64,000 bases of DNA from an uncultured Clostridia bacterium (GTDB taxonomy: Bacteria; Bacillota; Clostridia; Lachnospirales; Cellulosilyticaceae), in the NCBI GenBank assembly GCA_937921505.1, contig CAKZUB010000019.1:1-64000 (forward strand), given 5' to 3'. The position numbers and the translations under genes were made by a program. The notes under the pieces were generated by a model. That model was not told the DNA's origin. It saw nothing but the letters and a program-made list of their open reading frames with translations, and did no database searches. Below, piece after piece: positions 15,696 to 25,649 of this stretch; positions within the stretch are counted from its first letter, which is position 1, and each line of letters begins with the position of its first letter.

Positions 15696-18600
15696 ATGAT
15701 TAATTGCATAGTAAATCAAAGAGCATTAGAGGTACCAGAAGGCATCACAATTATGGAGGCACTGTTAAAAGAGAATATAGAAATTCCTAGATTGTGTTAT
15801 GATCCAAGGCTACACGACCCGAACCGTTCATGCGGGCTTTGTATCGTTAAGCTGGAAAAAGAAAATAAAATTGTTAGATCCTGTAATACACTTCTGACAG
15901 ATGGTATGATTATCACTACAAATAGCCTTGAAATAAATGCATATAGAAAAGTAAGGATGGAACAGCTCTTAGAAGATCACAATGCTGACTGCATCGCTCC
16001 ATGTCAGAATACTTGTCCAGCAGGCATAGACATTCAAAGTTATTTAAGACATACAGCCAATGGTAATTACTTGTCAGCTGTAAAGATTATTAAGGATAAA
16101 AATCCTTTTCCAATTGTATGTGGAAGAGTATGTCCGCATACTTGTGAAGCTAGTTGCAGAAGAAATTTAGTGGATGAAGCAATTAATATTAACGGCGTAA
16201 AAAGAGCAGTAGCAGATTTTGATCTGTTCTCAGAAGCACCCTACATACCCAAAAAAGCAAAGTCAACGAGCAAGAAAGTTGCTGTTGTAGGGGGTGGGCC
16301 ATCAGGATTATCAGCTGCTTATTATTTAGCAGTAAAAGGGCATGATGTAACTGTTTTTGAAAAACAACGCAAAATGGGAGGCATGATGCGTTATGGTATT
16401 CCTGATTATAGATTGCCACAAGAAAGTCTTGATAAAGAAATTGAATGTATTGAGAAACTCGGAGTTAAACTTCAAACCCGCAAGGCACTTGGTTTAAATA
16501 TAAGACTAGAAAATCTGCAAAGAGAATTTGATGCAGTCTATTTAGCGGTAGGTTCATGGCAAGCAACATCAATGAGAGTTGAAGGCGAACACTTACCTGG
16601 TATTTGGAAAGGGATTGAGTATTTGGAACAAATCGCCAAGGGTAAAAACATAGACTTAGGGCAAGAGGTTGTTGTAGTAGGCGGAGGCAATACAGCAATT
16701 GACTGTGCAAGAACAGCACTAAGAAAAGGTGCCAAGAACGTTACAATACTTTATAGAAGAACAAAAGTTGAGATGCCAGCTGAAGCATATGAAGTTGAAG
16801 AAGCATTGAAAGAAGGCATTAACATTACCTTTTTAACAGCTCCTGTTGGTTTTGAATCAGATGAACATGGAAAGCTAAACGGCATAAAATGTATAAAGAT
16901 GGGTCTTGGTGAACCAGACTTGTCAGGAAGAAGAAGGGCAGTTGAAATTGAGGACAGCGAGCATATTGTTGAAGCAAGTGCAGTAATAAGTGCTATTGGA
17001 CAGAAAACAGATACAAGCTATTTATGGAATGACTTGCCTATTAAACTTAACAAATGGGGAGACATTGAAATTAATGGAAAAACCATGACGACCTCAGCAG
17101 AAAAAATATTTTCAGGGGGAGACTGTGTTACCGGGCCAGCTACAGTTATTCAAGCAGTTGCAGCAGGACATCAGGCAGCAATGAGTATAGATCAATATCT
17201 CATTTGTGGTTATGCACCTGAACAAAAAGAAGATTACTCATGCAGCAGAGGTTCTTTTGAAGATCTTCCACGCTATGAGTTTGCAAACCTAGCTAAACTA
17301 TCAAGAAAACATGGTGAAGAGATACCAGTAGAACAAGCAATCGTTGGGTTTGATGAAGTTGTTAAAGCAATGACTTTAGAAGAAGCAAAAGAAGAAGCAG
17401 AAAGATGTCTTAAATGCGGCTGTAACGAAAGACATAATTGTCAGTTAAGAAAGGAAGCTTCAGTACTTGAAGTATGTCATCAAAAAGAATCTTCTATTGT
17501 AAGAAGGTATCCTGTTACTGAGGACCACCCTTTTATTATAAGAGACACAAACAAATGTATTTCTTGTGGAAAATGTGTTTCAGCATGCAAAGAAATAGAA
17601 GGCGTAAATGTACTGGGATTCTACTTAAAGCAAGGAAAGCTATGTGTTGGGACTAAAACAGGCAATCCCCTGTCGCAGACAGCTTGTATATCATGCGGAC
17701 AATGTGTAGTAGCCTGTCCATGCGGCGCACTGGATTATAAAAGGGCCAGTGACAAAGTATTTAGCATGTTAGGCAATAGCAAAAAGGTTAAGGTTGGTTT
17801 TGTTGCGCCGGCTGTACGCTCTCTCATCTGTGCACATTATGGGCTGGAAGCGGATAAGGCATCTTCTTTTATTGCAGGAATGCTCAAGAAATTAGGATTC
17901 GATAAAGTGTTTGACTTTGTATTTGCAGCAGATATGACCATTGTTGAAGAAACAACAGAGTTTTTAAAGAGACTTGAAAATGGAAATTTACCGCACTTTA
18001 CATCCTGCTGCCCTGGTTGGGTAAACCTTGTTGAAAAAAGATATCCGGAATTAATACCTTATTTATCAAGCTGCAAGTCACCACAACAAATGATGGGTGC
18101 AACAGTAAAAAATCATTTACCAGAGTGGTTAAGTGATGGCACGCAAAAAGAAGATATTTTTGTTGTATCCATTGTACCTTGCATGTCTAAAAAAGGAGAA
18201 GCCAAGAGGGAAGAATTCAGTGAACAAGACATTTATGATGTAGATGAGGTCCTAACATCAATGGAACTTATCGAAATGATGGAACAATGTGGTTATGACG
18301 AGAGTGATATCTCACCGGCAGAATTTGATTTGCCTTATCAGAATGTTTCAGGGGCAGGTATGCTTTTTGGAGCAACAGGGGGTGTTTCAGAGGCTACACT
18401 GAGGATGGCTTCTGCGAAAGTCGATCATGGTCATGCGAAAGCGAAAATTGAATTTTTAGAAGTTAGAGGCATGGAAGGCATTAAAACAACTAGTATTGGG
18501 TTGGGAGCTAAGAAAGTAAAAGTAGCAGTAGTCAATGGGCTGAAAAATCTTGAACCTATAATCAACGAAATAATAAAAGGGAATAAGTCTGAATATGACT

Positions 18601-19124
18601 TAATTGAAGTTATGGCATGTCCTGGTGGATGTGTGTCAGGAGCTGGTCATCCAGTACCCAAAACACAAGAAGTAATTATAGACAGACAAAAAGTATTACT
18701 AGATATTGATAAAAGCAGTGAGCATAGAAACAGTGAAAATAACCCAGACGTTTTAAGTCTCTATGACAATTTTTATGGAGAGTTCAATTCAAAAAGAGCC
18801 CATGATTTGTTACATACACACTACACCAACCGTAAAGCTTCAGGTGATATAGTGGAATACAAATCAGAAGAATCTGTTTGGAAGGCTAAAACAATTGAGG
18901 TATATGTAAATCAAAAAAGTGCAGAGACAGACTCTTGTAGTGCGCTTTATCAAATGCGCGAAACTATTAAAAAATTAAAACTTGATTATTTTTTCAGGGT
19001 TAAGCCTATTTTGGTTTCAGAGAATGCTGACTTAGCTGGAATCTACGTTACATTAGAAGGTAAAAGGATAGATCAGGAAGCATTACAGAATATTGAAGAT
19101 TGGCTGTTAAAAGAAAGTCATTAA
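15696..19124 (+). CDS. NAD(P)H oxidoreductase/[FeFe]-hydrogenase fusion protein
   Basis: A 1142-residue multidomain redox enzyme that probably passes electrons between NAD(P)H, ferredoxin-type clusters and protons. Domains in order: 2Fe-2S ferredoxin (about 1-80), 4Fe-4S GltD-type domain (100-180), FAD site VAVVGGGPSGLSAAYYL near 195, NAD(P) site VVVVGGGNTAIDCA near 325, and 2x[4Fe-4S] ferredoxin (from about 620, CISCGKCVSAC). The hydrogenase H-cluster domain has L1 TSCCPGW (Cys771/772), L2 VPCMSKKGE (Cys829) and L3 MACPGGCVSGAGHP (Cys975/979). A small-subunit-like tail is followed by about 70 extra residues. All cluster-binding cysteines and the proton-relay Cys are present, so it should be active. 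L3 differs slightly from the common NGGGQP. It sits inside a sugar cluster and is absent from copy B. Confidence 0.92.
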   Translation: MINCIVNQRALEVPEGITIMEALLKENIEIPRLCYDPRLHDPNRSCGLCIVKLEKENKIVRSCNTLLTDGMIITTNSLEINAYRKVRMEQLLEDHNADCIAPCQNTCPAGIDIQSYLRHTANGNYLSAVKIIKDKNPFPIVCGRVCPHTCEASCRRNLVDEAININGVKRAVADFDLFSEAPYIPKKAKSTSKKVAVVGGGPSGLSAAYYLAVKGHDVTVFEKQRKMGGMMRYGIPDYRLPQESLDKEIECIEKLGVKLQTRKALGLNIRLENLQREFDAVYLAVGSWQATSMRVEGEHLPGIWKGIEYLEQIAKGKNIDLGQEVVVVGGGNTAIDCARTALRKGAKNVTILYRRTKVEMPAEAYEVEEALKEGINITFLTAPVGFESDEHGKLNGIKCIKMGLGEPDLSGRRRAVEIEDSEHIVEASAVISAIGQKTDTSYLWNDLPIKLNKWGDIEINGKTMTTSAEKIFSGGDCVTGPATVIQAVAAGHQAAMSIDQYLICGYAPEQKEDYSCSRGSFEDLPRYEFANLAKLSRKHGEEIPVEQAIVGFDEVVKAMTLEEAKEEAERCLKCGCNERHNCQLRKEASVLEVCHQKESSIVRRYPVTEDHPFIIRDTNKCISCGKCVSACKEIEGVNVLGFYLKQGKLCVGTKTGNPLSQTACISCGQCVVACPCGALDYKRASDKVFSMLGNSKKVKVGFVAPAVRSLICAHYGLEADKASSFIAGMLKKLGFDKVFDFVFAADMTIVEETTEFLKRLENGNLPHFTSCCPGWVNLVEKRYPELIPYLSSCKSPQQMMGATVKNHLPEWLSDGTQKEDIFVVSIVPCMSKKGEAKREEFSEQDIYDVDEVLTSMELIEMMEQCGYDESDISPAEFDLPYQNVSGAGMLFGATGGVSEATLRMASAKVDHGHAKAKIEFLEVRGMEGIKTTSIGLGAKKVKVAVVNGLKNLEPIINEIIKGNKSEYDLIEVMACPGGCVSGAGHPVPKTQEVIIDRQKVLLDIDKSSEHRNSENNPDVLSLYDNFYGEFNSKRAHDLLHTHYTNRKASGDIVEYKSEESVWKAKTIEVYVNQKSAETDSCSALYQMRETIKKLKLDYFFRVKPILVSENADLAGIYVTLEGKRIDQEALQNIEDWLLKESH

Positions 19125-19142
19125 GTAAGATTAACATTCAAA

Positions 19143-19160
19143 AAAAATCTTAAGATTTTT
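19143..19160. terminator. palindromic terminator-like site after the hydrogenase gene
   Basis: AAAAATCTTAAGATTTTT is an 18-bp perfect palindrome directly downstream of the hydrogenase gene. It lacks a GC-rich stem, so termination would be weak. Confidence 0.4.
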
Positions 19161-19203
19161 AATGTATTCAAATAAATTCTAAACCTATTCAAAAACTAGT
19201 TAA

Positions 19204-19232
19204 TTAACAAAAATGTTAATTTACTGTATCAT
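19204..19232 (+). promoter_or_regulatory. promoter of the first FGGY kinase gene
   Basis: TTAACA (19204-19209), 17 bases, then TATCAT (19227-19232). The promoter and about 45 bases upstream of it (TTCAAATAAA, TTCAAAA, CTAGTTAATTAAC) are closely matched by 26785-26852 before the importer binding-protein gene. Both are probably activated by the same regulator, for which the YesN-type protein encoded at 22104-23699 is the natural candidate. Confidence 0.6.
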
Positions 19233-19271
19233 CAGGATATAGCATAGCTTTTAAGTCATAAAAGAGAAGGG

Positions 19272-20798
19272 GTGAGTGAACTGAGTAAGTATTTACTTGC
19301 ACATGACCTTGGAACTTCGGGGAATAAAGCAACATTATTCAGCACTGAAGGTAAGCTGATAAAGAGTATCGTACGTGCTTATGATGTTTATTATTTTAAT
19401 AATAACTGGGCTGAGCAAGATCCTGAAGATTGGTGGCTGGCAGTATGCGAGACAACTAAAGAAATCTTAAAGGGTATTGATAAAAGCCAAATTGCAGCAA
19501 TATCTTTCAGTGGTCAGATGATGGGCTGTCTATGTGTAGATAAAAATGGCAGGCCTCTAAGAAAAGCAATTATTTGGGCAGACCAAAGGGCAGTTAAAGA
19601 AGCAGCTTTGTTAGAAGAATCGATAGGAAGCAAGAAATATTACAAAATAACAGGTCACCGGATCAGTCCTTCTTATGGACTGCAAAAGCTAATGTGGATT
19701 AAGCATAACGAGCCAGAAATTTATAGGAATACCTATAAGGTACTTAATGCTAAGGATTACATTATTTTTAAACTTACAGGAAAGTTTGTGACAGACTATT
19801 CAGATGCAACAGGAACCTGTATGCTGGATTTAAATACGTATCAGTGGTCAGAAGAGGTTATCAGGAGTGCTGGTATTGATAGTGATAAACTTCCCAAGCT
19901 CCACCAGTCTACAAGTATTATAGGCGGGGTAAGCGAAGACGCTGCCATTGTGACAGAGCTTAAAACAGGAACACCAGTTGTATGCGGCGGCGGAGATGGT
20001 GTTTGTGCAACAGTTGGTGCAGGTTGTATAAAAGAAGGATCAGCCTATAGCATAGTAGGGTCATCAGCGTGGATTTCAATGACAGCTAAACAGCCAATTT
20101 TTGATGAAAGCATGAGAACATTTAACTGGGCGCATATTATCCCAGAACACGTTGCCCCTTGCGGCACAATGCAGGCAGCAGGCGTGTCATACAACTGGCT
20201 TAAAAATGAGATATGTACTTTAGAAACTGAAGCAGCTAAGAGGTTAGGCATAAGTCCTTATGAAGTCATTAATAATCGTATAAAAAAATCACGTCCAGGT
20301 GCTAATGGTCTTATTTTTCTGCCTTATCTGTTAGGTGAACGGAGTCCAAGATGGAATCCTAATGCAAGAGCTTCTTTTATAGGGCTAACTGCCTCGCATA
20401 AAAGAGAAGACTTGTTAAGATCAGTATTAGAAGGCGTAACAATGAATCTCAATATTATACTTGATGTTTTTAAAGAGTATTATAATATCAAAGAACTTAT
20501 AGTAATAGGCGGAGGTGCCAAAGGGGAAGTATGGAGGCAGATTATGGCGGATATCTATAATCTTAATATCCTTACACCTAACTATTTAGAAGAAGCAACA
20601 TCCATGGGAGCTGCTGTAACAGGCGGAGTTGGAGTTGGGATATTTAAAGATTTTGATGTTATAGAAAAATTTATCGAAATTAAAAGTATAGAAAAGCCAG
20701 TTAAAGAGAACAGTGCGTATTATCAAAAACTGATGCCTGTCTTTGACGATAGCTATAATGCCTTGGTTGATGTTTATGAAAAGTTAGCCACAATGTAA
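19272..20798 (+). CDS. FGGY-family carbohydrate kinase (xylulokinase-like)
   Basis: Cytoplasmic ATP-dependent sugar kinase, about 508 residues. The N-terminal phosphate loop is HDLGTSGNKATLF, then the substrate-side ISFSGQMMG and IWADQRA, and the late adenosine-site GGGAKGEVWRQIMADI. It is clearly different from the kinase at 31633-33168, so cluster A phosphorylates two substrates or one at two steps. The start is uncertain. GTG 19272 overlaps the AAGGGGTGAG ribosome site, and an in-frame CTG at 19281 has the spacing used by the other two kinase genes. It has no partner in copy B. Confidence 0.88.
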   Translation: MSELSKYLLAHDLGTSGNKATLFSTEGKLIKSIVRAYDVYYFNNNWAEQDPEDWWLAVCETTKEILKGIDKSQIAAISFSGQMMGCLCVDKNGRPLRKAIIWADQRAVKEAALLEESIGSKKYYKITGHRISPSYGLQKLMWIKHNEPEIYRNTYKVLNAKDYIIFKLTGKFVTDYSDATGTCMLDLNTYQWSEEVIRSAGIDSDKLPKLHQSTSIIGGVSEDAAIVTELKTGTPVVCGGGDGVCATVGAGCIKEGSAYSIVGSSAWISMTAKQPIFDESMRTFNWAHIIPEHVAPCGTMQAAGVSYNWLKNEICTLETEAAKRLGISPYEVINNRIKKSRPGANGLIFLPYLLGERSPRWNPNARASFIGLTASHKREDLLRSVLEGVTMNLNIILDVFKEYYNIKELIVIGGGAKGEVWRQIMADIYNLNILTPNYLEEATSMGAAVTGGVGVGIFKDFDVIEKFIEIKSIEKPVKENSAYYQKLMPVFDDSYNALVDVYEKLATM

Positions 20799-20872
20799 AT
20801 AGAGTTATATTAGCAATAGTTTAAAGATTTTATAGAGTAACAAGCACATTCATATACAAGGAGGAAATAAAT

Positions 20873-22000
20873 ATGCCACATATTAAATCAACTACCAGAG
20901 GATTCGCTTCTCCAGGAAAATATATTCAAGGACCGGGAGAAATGAACAGATTAAAAGAATACACTTCTATTTTTGGAAGTAAAGTATTTATACTTATTGA
21001 CAGATATCTTTCGGACTCAATAGGCAAACAAATTAAAGCAAGTTATGGAGAAGATGTTGATAATCTTTATTTTGATGACTTTAACGGAGAATCGACATTA
21101 AATGAAATAAATAGAGTAACAGAACTTGCAAAACAACATAAACCAGATATTATTGTAGGAATCGGGGGAGGCAAGACTTTAGATACAGCTAAAGCAGCAG
21201 CAGCCAACCTGAATTTGCCATTTATCAGTGCGCCTACAGCTGCTTCAACAGATGCACCAACCAGTGGGTTATCTGTTGTTTATACTGAAGAAGGAGAGCA
21301 AACACACTGTCTTTTTCATAAGTCAAATCCTGATATCGTTCTCGTAGATACAGATATTATTGTAAAGGCACCAGTTCGTTTCTTGGTTTCAGGCATGGGA
21401 GATGCTTTATCTACTTATTTTGAGGCAAGAGCTAATGCTGAGTCTGATACTGCAAACTATGTAGGTAAAGGCTATAAAAGGTGTAAAGCAGCTATGGCTA
21501 TAGCTAAGATGTGTTATGATATTTTACTAGAAGATGGACTCGCAGCGAAGCTCGCAGCTGAAAAAGGTGTATGCACTGAAGCCGTAGAAAATGTTATTGA
21601 AGCTAATACACTTTTAAGTGGCGTTGGATTTGAAAATACAGGATGTGCAGGAGGCCACGCAGTCAATGAAGGACTTACTGTACTTGAAGAAACTCATCAC
21701 TTTTACCATGGAGAAAAGGTTGCTTTTGGAACGATCTGTCAGCTTGTTCTAGAAAATAGACCAAAGGCAGAAATTGAACAAGTTATAGCATTTTGTCTTA
21801 GTGTAGGACTTCCAACTACATTAAAAGACTTACATGTAGAACCTACTTACGAAAAAATTATGGCGGTAGCAAAAAAGGCAGCCATAGAAGGTGGTATAGC
21901 TCATGCTGAACCTTTTACTGTTACTCCAGAATTATTCTATAACTGTATTCTTGCAACAGATGCATTAGTAAGAAATTATAAAATGCAAAGAGGTATTTAA
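20873..22000 (+). CDS. iron-containing alcohol (glycerol) dehydrogenase family protein, copy A
   Basis: GldA-like NAD-dependent dehydrogenase, 375 residues. The NAD-binding motif GIGGGKTLDTAKAAA is near residue 98, followed by SAPTAASTDAPTSG. The metal ligands are Asp in GMGDALSTYFEA and His residues in GGHAVNEGL and HGEKVAFGT. Such enzymes oxidise the secondary alcohol of polyols to ketones. A sugar alcohol or a phosphorylated derivative is a plausible substrate here. It has a strong AAGGAGGAAA site. The copy B homologue lies directly before the importer genes. Confidence 0.88.
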   Translation: MPHIKSTTRGFASPGKYIQGPGEMNRLKEYTSIFGSKVFILIDRYLSDSIGKQIKASYGEDVDNLYFDDFNGESTLNEINRVTELAKQHKPDIIVGIGGGKTLDTAKAAAANLNLPFISAPTAASTDAPTSGLSVVYTEEGEQTHCLFHKSNPDIVLVDTDIIVKAPVRFLVSGMGDALSTYFEARANAESDTANYVGKGYKRCKAAMAIAKMCYDILLEDGLAAKLAAEKGVCTEAVENVIEANTLLSGVGFENTGCAGGHAVNEGLTVLEETHHFYHGEKVAFGTICQLVLENRPKAEIEQVIAFCLSVGLPTTLKDLHVEPTYEKIMAVAKKAAIEGGIAHAEPFTVTPELFYNCILATDALVRNYKMQRGI

Positions 22001-22034
22001 TAGGCTGAACCTCTTCTAGATAGAGTACCATAGA

Positions 22035-22093
22035 AAAAGAACCTCCGAGTCACATAGTATATTAACTATACTATATGACTCGGAGGTTCTTTT
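22035..22093. terminator. bidirectional terminator between convergent genes
   Basis: A 27-bp hairpin (22035-22061 with 22067-22093, one mismatch) with A-rich and T-rich flanks lies between the dehydrogenase and the oppositely oriented response regulator gene. It can serve both. Confidence 0.88.
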
Positions 22094-22103
22094 GACAACT
22101 TAC

Positions 22104-23699
22104 TTATCCTTTATATTGAGAAGGTGGAATACCAGTTATCTTTTTGAAGATAGTACTAAAATAAGTGGGATTATTGTATCCTACTAAATAAGAAACTTCA
22201 TAAGACTTATATTTAGATGTTGAAAGAAGTTCTTTAGCTTTTTCGATACGAACTTTTGTTACATAATTGATAAAGGTTTCATCAGTCTCTTGCTTAAAAA
22301 TACTGCTAAAGTAGCATACACCCATGTTCACATGCTCTGCAACAGATTGTAAAGTTAAATCAGGTGAAGCATAGTTTAAATCAATAAAACTTTTGGCTTT
22401 CCTAATTAAACTGCTTAATTTAGATGTTTGGTTAGAAGATAAGTAGTGTGATACTTTTAATGAAACGTCCTTTAATGTATTTTTTGTATTCATAATGTTT
22501 TGTGATGCAGTTAATGAACGGTAGATATCTAAAGGATTAGCAAATATACTTTCCATTGAATAGTCCATTGTATTTAGCAAATTGAGTATTTGAACGTAGA
22601 TAGAAGTTACAAACATAATTATAAATAAGGAAGAATTATGACCATGAGTTATTAATTCATTAAATAGAGAGTCTATATACCGGGTAATCTCTTCATCATT
22701 ACCAGCCTTAATATAAGAAATAAACTTTTCATTATCATAACCGACTTGTGGATAATTAAAATTAACTTTATTTTGTTTAGCAACATCTTCAGAGTATAAA
22801 ATATGACTAGAACCAGCAATAAATCTATAATTACAAATTTCTAAAGTTTGCTTATACATATCAGATAAGTGGTCTATTCCTTGACAAATATCACTAATTG
22901 CAATCGTAACTGTAAGGTTCATAGCATTTTCAATTTCTTTTTTTAAATTTAAAGCGAGCGAATTTCTATGTTCTTTTAATTTATTGATGCTTTTACTTGC
23001 TAAACATAGTATACAGTCACCTGATTTTCCTTCGATCGTGTATAGATTGCTAATAGAATTTGTAACAGCATGAATCTGTCCGTAAAATTGTTTGTGAATA
23101 TCATTAATTTCATCAAAAGTATGTTGAGCAATGGATAGATGGTAATTATCCAGTTGAACGATTATAAGTAGTAAATGATTATGCATGAAGTCTTTAAGTT
23201 TATAATCTGCTGCTTTTTTTTCGATTTCATCAGAGTTAATTTTATTATATATAAGATCTTCGATGAAATGAGATTGAAGCATATATAAATGATTATCTGG
23301 TAATCCTTTTGGAGAGCTTTTCTGGAGAGTATACTCATATTTAATTTTTACAAGCATTTTATGGAAATAATCCAAATCAAATGGTTTTAGTAAATAATCA
23401 TAGGCTCCAAGTTGTATTGCTTTTTGAGCATACTGAAATTCATCATGCCCACTAATTATAATAATGAAAGAATTAGGAAGCATAGGCTTTATAAATTCCA
23501 GTAATTCTAACCCATTCATAAAAGGCATGCGTACATCCGTAATGATTACATCAGGGAGAAGATTTTGAATTAACTCAATGGCCTCTTCACCATCGGCCGC
23601 CTGTCCAACGATTTCATAACCCAGCGACTTCCAATCAATAATTGTTTGTAGTCCTTCTCTTATTAGCTCTTCATCATCGATTATGATTGTTTTTAGCAT
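22104..23699 (-). CDS. YesN-type response regulator, AraC family
   Basis: Transcription activator of the sugar-sensing system in cluster A, 531 residues. The receiver domain (about 2-120) has the acidic pair IIDDEEL, Asp55 in DVIITDVRMP and Lys in LLKPFD. The last 100 residues form an AraC double helix-turn-helix (MGVCYFSSIFKQETDE and NPTYFSTIFKKITG). It overlaps the sensor kinase gene by 26 bases and starts at ATG 23699 after GGAGATGATGTAA. The conserved promoter blocks near 19204 and 26824 are its likely targets. Confidence 0.92.
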   Translation of the reverse strand: MLKTIIIDDEELIREGLQTIIDWKSLGYEIVGQAADGEEAIELIQNLLPDVIITDVRMPFMNGLELLEFIKPMLPNSFIIIISGHDEFQYAQKAIQLGAYDYLLKPFDLDYFHKMLVKIKYEYTLQKSSPKGLPDNHLYMLQSHFIEDLIYNKINSDEIEKKAADYKLKDFMHNHLLLIIVQLDNYHLSIAQHTFDEINDIHKQFYGQIHAVTNSISNLYTIEGKSGDCILCLASKSINKLKEHRNSLALNLKKEIENAMNLTVTIAISDICQGIDHLSDMYKQTLEICNYRFIAGSSHILYSEDVAKQNKVNFNYPQVGYDNEKFISYIKAGNDEEITRYIDSLFNELITHGHNSSLFIIMFVTSIYVQILNLLNTMDYSMESIFANPLDIYRSLTASQNIMNTKNTLKDVSLKVSHYLSSNQTSKLSSLIRKAKSFIDLNYASPDLTLQSVAEHVNMGVCYFSSIFKQETDETFINYVTKVRIEKAKELLSTSKYKSYEVSYLVGYNNPTYFSTIFKKITGIPPSQYKG

Positions 23700-25485
23700 T
23701 TACATCATCTCCAATATATTTAGGGATTTTTACAATAGCTTTTGTTCCTTTTCCGTAAGTACTTTCAAAGTGAAGACCATAATCCTTACCAAAAAATATT
23801 TGTAATCTTTGGTGGACATTTTTTATACCATAGATTGGGATTCTGGATTGTTCATTTAAATAGAGAGCTTCATGTAGTGCGGCTAATGTCTCAGGAGGAA
23901 TACCAACACCAGTATCTTCTACTTCAAACAGTATTATTTCATCTTTTTCATACGCTCTGATAGAAATATGTCCAGGGCCTTTCATAACTTTAATACCATG
24001 ATATATTGAATTTTCTACTAAGGGCTGCAATATGAGTTTAAGTGTATTGTACTTATGAATATGAGAAGGAATGTCAATAGTATATTCAAATTTATCTTTA
24101 TATCGGAACTTTTGAATCACTAAATAATTTTGCACATGATCAATTTCTTCAGCAATTGATATAATATCTTTACCCCGGCTGATGCTAATTCTAAAAAACT
24201 TTGTAATAGAGGTAACCATTTGCACAATTTGCTCATATTGCTGCATACGTGCTAACCACACAATAGAATCTAAGGTGTTGTATAAAAAGTGAGGGTTAAT
24301 TTGAGATTGTAAAACTTTTAACTCATATTTTCTAAGCTCATTTTGTTCTTCATAAACCTCTTGCATTAAATTTCTAACCTGTATGATCATCTTATTAAAG
24401 CTTTCACTCAACTGGCCAATCTCGTCATCATATAAAACTTCCATCTGAACATCTAGATTACCTGATTCTACTATTTTCATGAGTGACATCATATTTTTTA
24501 TAGGTTCAGTAATTGTAGAAGTAGCAAGTACAGATAGGAAAAGTGATAAGAAACATACAAAAAGAAGTATAATAACTAATAAGTTAATAGAAATTATGTT
24601 ATCTTTTAATAAGTCATCTGATTGGATAATGCCTATAATTCTCCAATTGTTGTTAGTTAAGAACTTAGGCAGGATAATGGTATTGCTAATTGAATCAATT
24701 ATATAAGGTGCAGTTGCTTGTTGTGTTGAGTGTATAGCTTTTATGATCGTATCTGACTTTTTATCAAGTGTGCTGTTTGAAGAGCTAATAATTTGATTAT
24801 TTTCATCAACTATAAGTACAAAACCTGTCTCACCAAAAGAATCTAATAACATTCTATCTAAATATTCAAGCTCAATGTCAATTAATACAACACCTAGAGT
24901 CTTATTACTAGCCTTATCTTTTATAGCTATTCCTTGAGAAAGAAAAGTTTGTCCGAAGGTTTGGGCGGCAAATGAATCTACATGTGGGGCAAACCATATG
25001 GGTTCATCAGATTCTATTACTTTTTTATACCAATCAGTAATGGTCAGGTCATCTGGGAGCACAGAATAAAAGTTACTTTTATATTTACCGCCATTTTCTC
25101 CTACAACGTAGTAAGCATATAATCTTTCTCTGTACGTAGAATCAAAATTAAGATAAGTATCCATTGATAAATCCATTGCATATTTTTCAGCAAGGTTTAA
25201 AGCAAGAGGTCCTCGTAGTGACTCTTGTATAATAGTATCATTAGCCATTTTTAAGCTAACAGAATTAGTTTCTGCAACTAATGCCTCTATTCTAATTTGA
25301 ACTTGATCTAATGTTGCAAGACTAAACTTAATAGCTGACTCACGCGTTGAGTTTATAGATAATATAATAGAAATGCTGCCTATTATAATTGTAGGTAGAA
25401 TACACACTAAAATAAAGTAAATCATTAGACGCTTATATAAATTCATATTACCAAGATAATTTTTAATCACTCTTTTAATGTTCAT
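23674..25485 (-). CDS. YesM/LytS-type sensor histidine kinase with extracytoplasmic dCACHE-like region
   Basis: Membrane kinase of 603 residues. Transmembrane helices lie near residues 20-42 and 290-315, with a 250-residue extracellular sensor between them. The HAMP domain is followed by the His_kinase motif INPHFLYNTLDS and the ATPase N-box LVENSIYHG. It is divergent from a binding-protein gene that starts 165 bases away. This matches the known XylFII/LytS/YesN arrangement, in which a lipid-anchored binding protein presents the sugar to the kinase. The start has a strong AGGGGGGT site. Confidence 0.93.
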   Translation of the reverse strand: MNIKRVIKNYLGNMNLYKRLMIYFILVCILPTIIIGSISIILSINSTRESAIKFSLATLDQVQIRIEALVAETNSVSLKMANDTIIQESLRGPLALNLAEKYAMDLSMDTYLNFDSTYRERLYAYYVVGENGGKYKSNFYSVLPDDLTITDWYKKVIESDEPIWFAPHVDSFAAQTFGQTFLSQGIAIKDKASNKTLGVVLIDIELEYLDRMLLDSFGETGFVLIVDENNQIISSSNSTLDKKSDTIIKAIHSTQQATAPYIIDSISNTIILPKFLTNNNWRIIGIIQSDDLLKDNIISINLLVIILLFVCFLSLFLSVLATSTITEPIKNMMSLMKIVESGNLDVQMEVLYDDEIGQLSESFNKMIIQVRNLMQEVYEEQNELRKYELKVLQSQINPHFLYNTLDSIVWLARMQQYEQIVQMVTSITKFFRISISRGKDIISIAEEIDHVQNYLVIQKFRYKDKFEYTIDIPSHIHKYNTLKLILQPLVENSIYHGIKVMKGPGHISIRAYEKDEIILFEVEDTGVGIPPETLAALHEALYLNEQSRIPIYGIKNVHQRLQIFFGKDYGLHFESTYGKGTKAIVKIPKYIGDDVNAKNNHNR

Positions 25486-25649
25486 GTATCAACCCCCCTA
25501 TAAAAACTATGATAGAATAAATTATACCCAATAATGGTTAAGATATAAATAGATAAAAAAATAATCAAAAAAAACATAAAGGTTTCAAAAAAAATAATAG
25601 GTATTTAATTATATCTAATGACTTCTTGAATAAATAGTAGGTGACTGTT

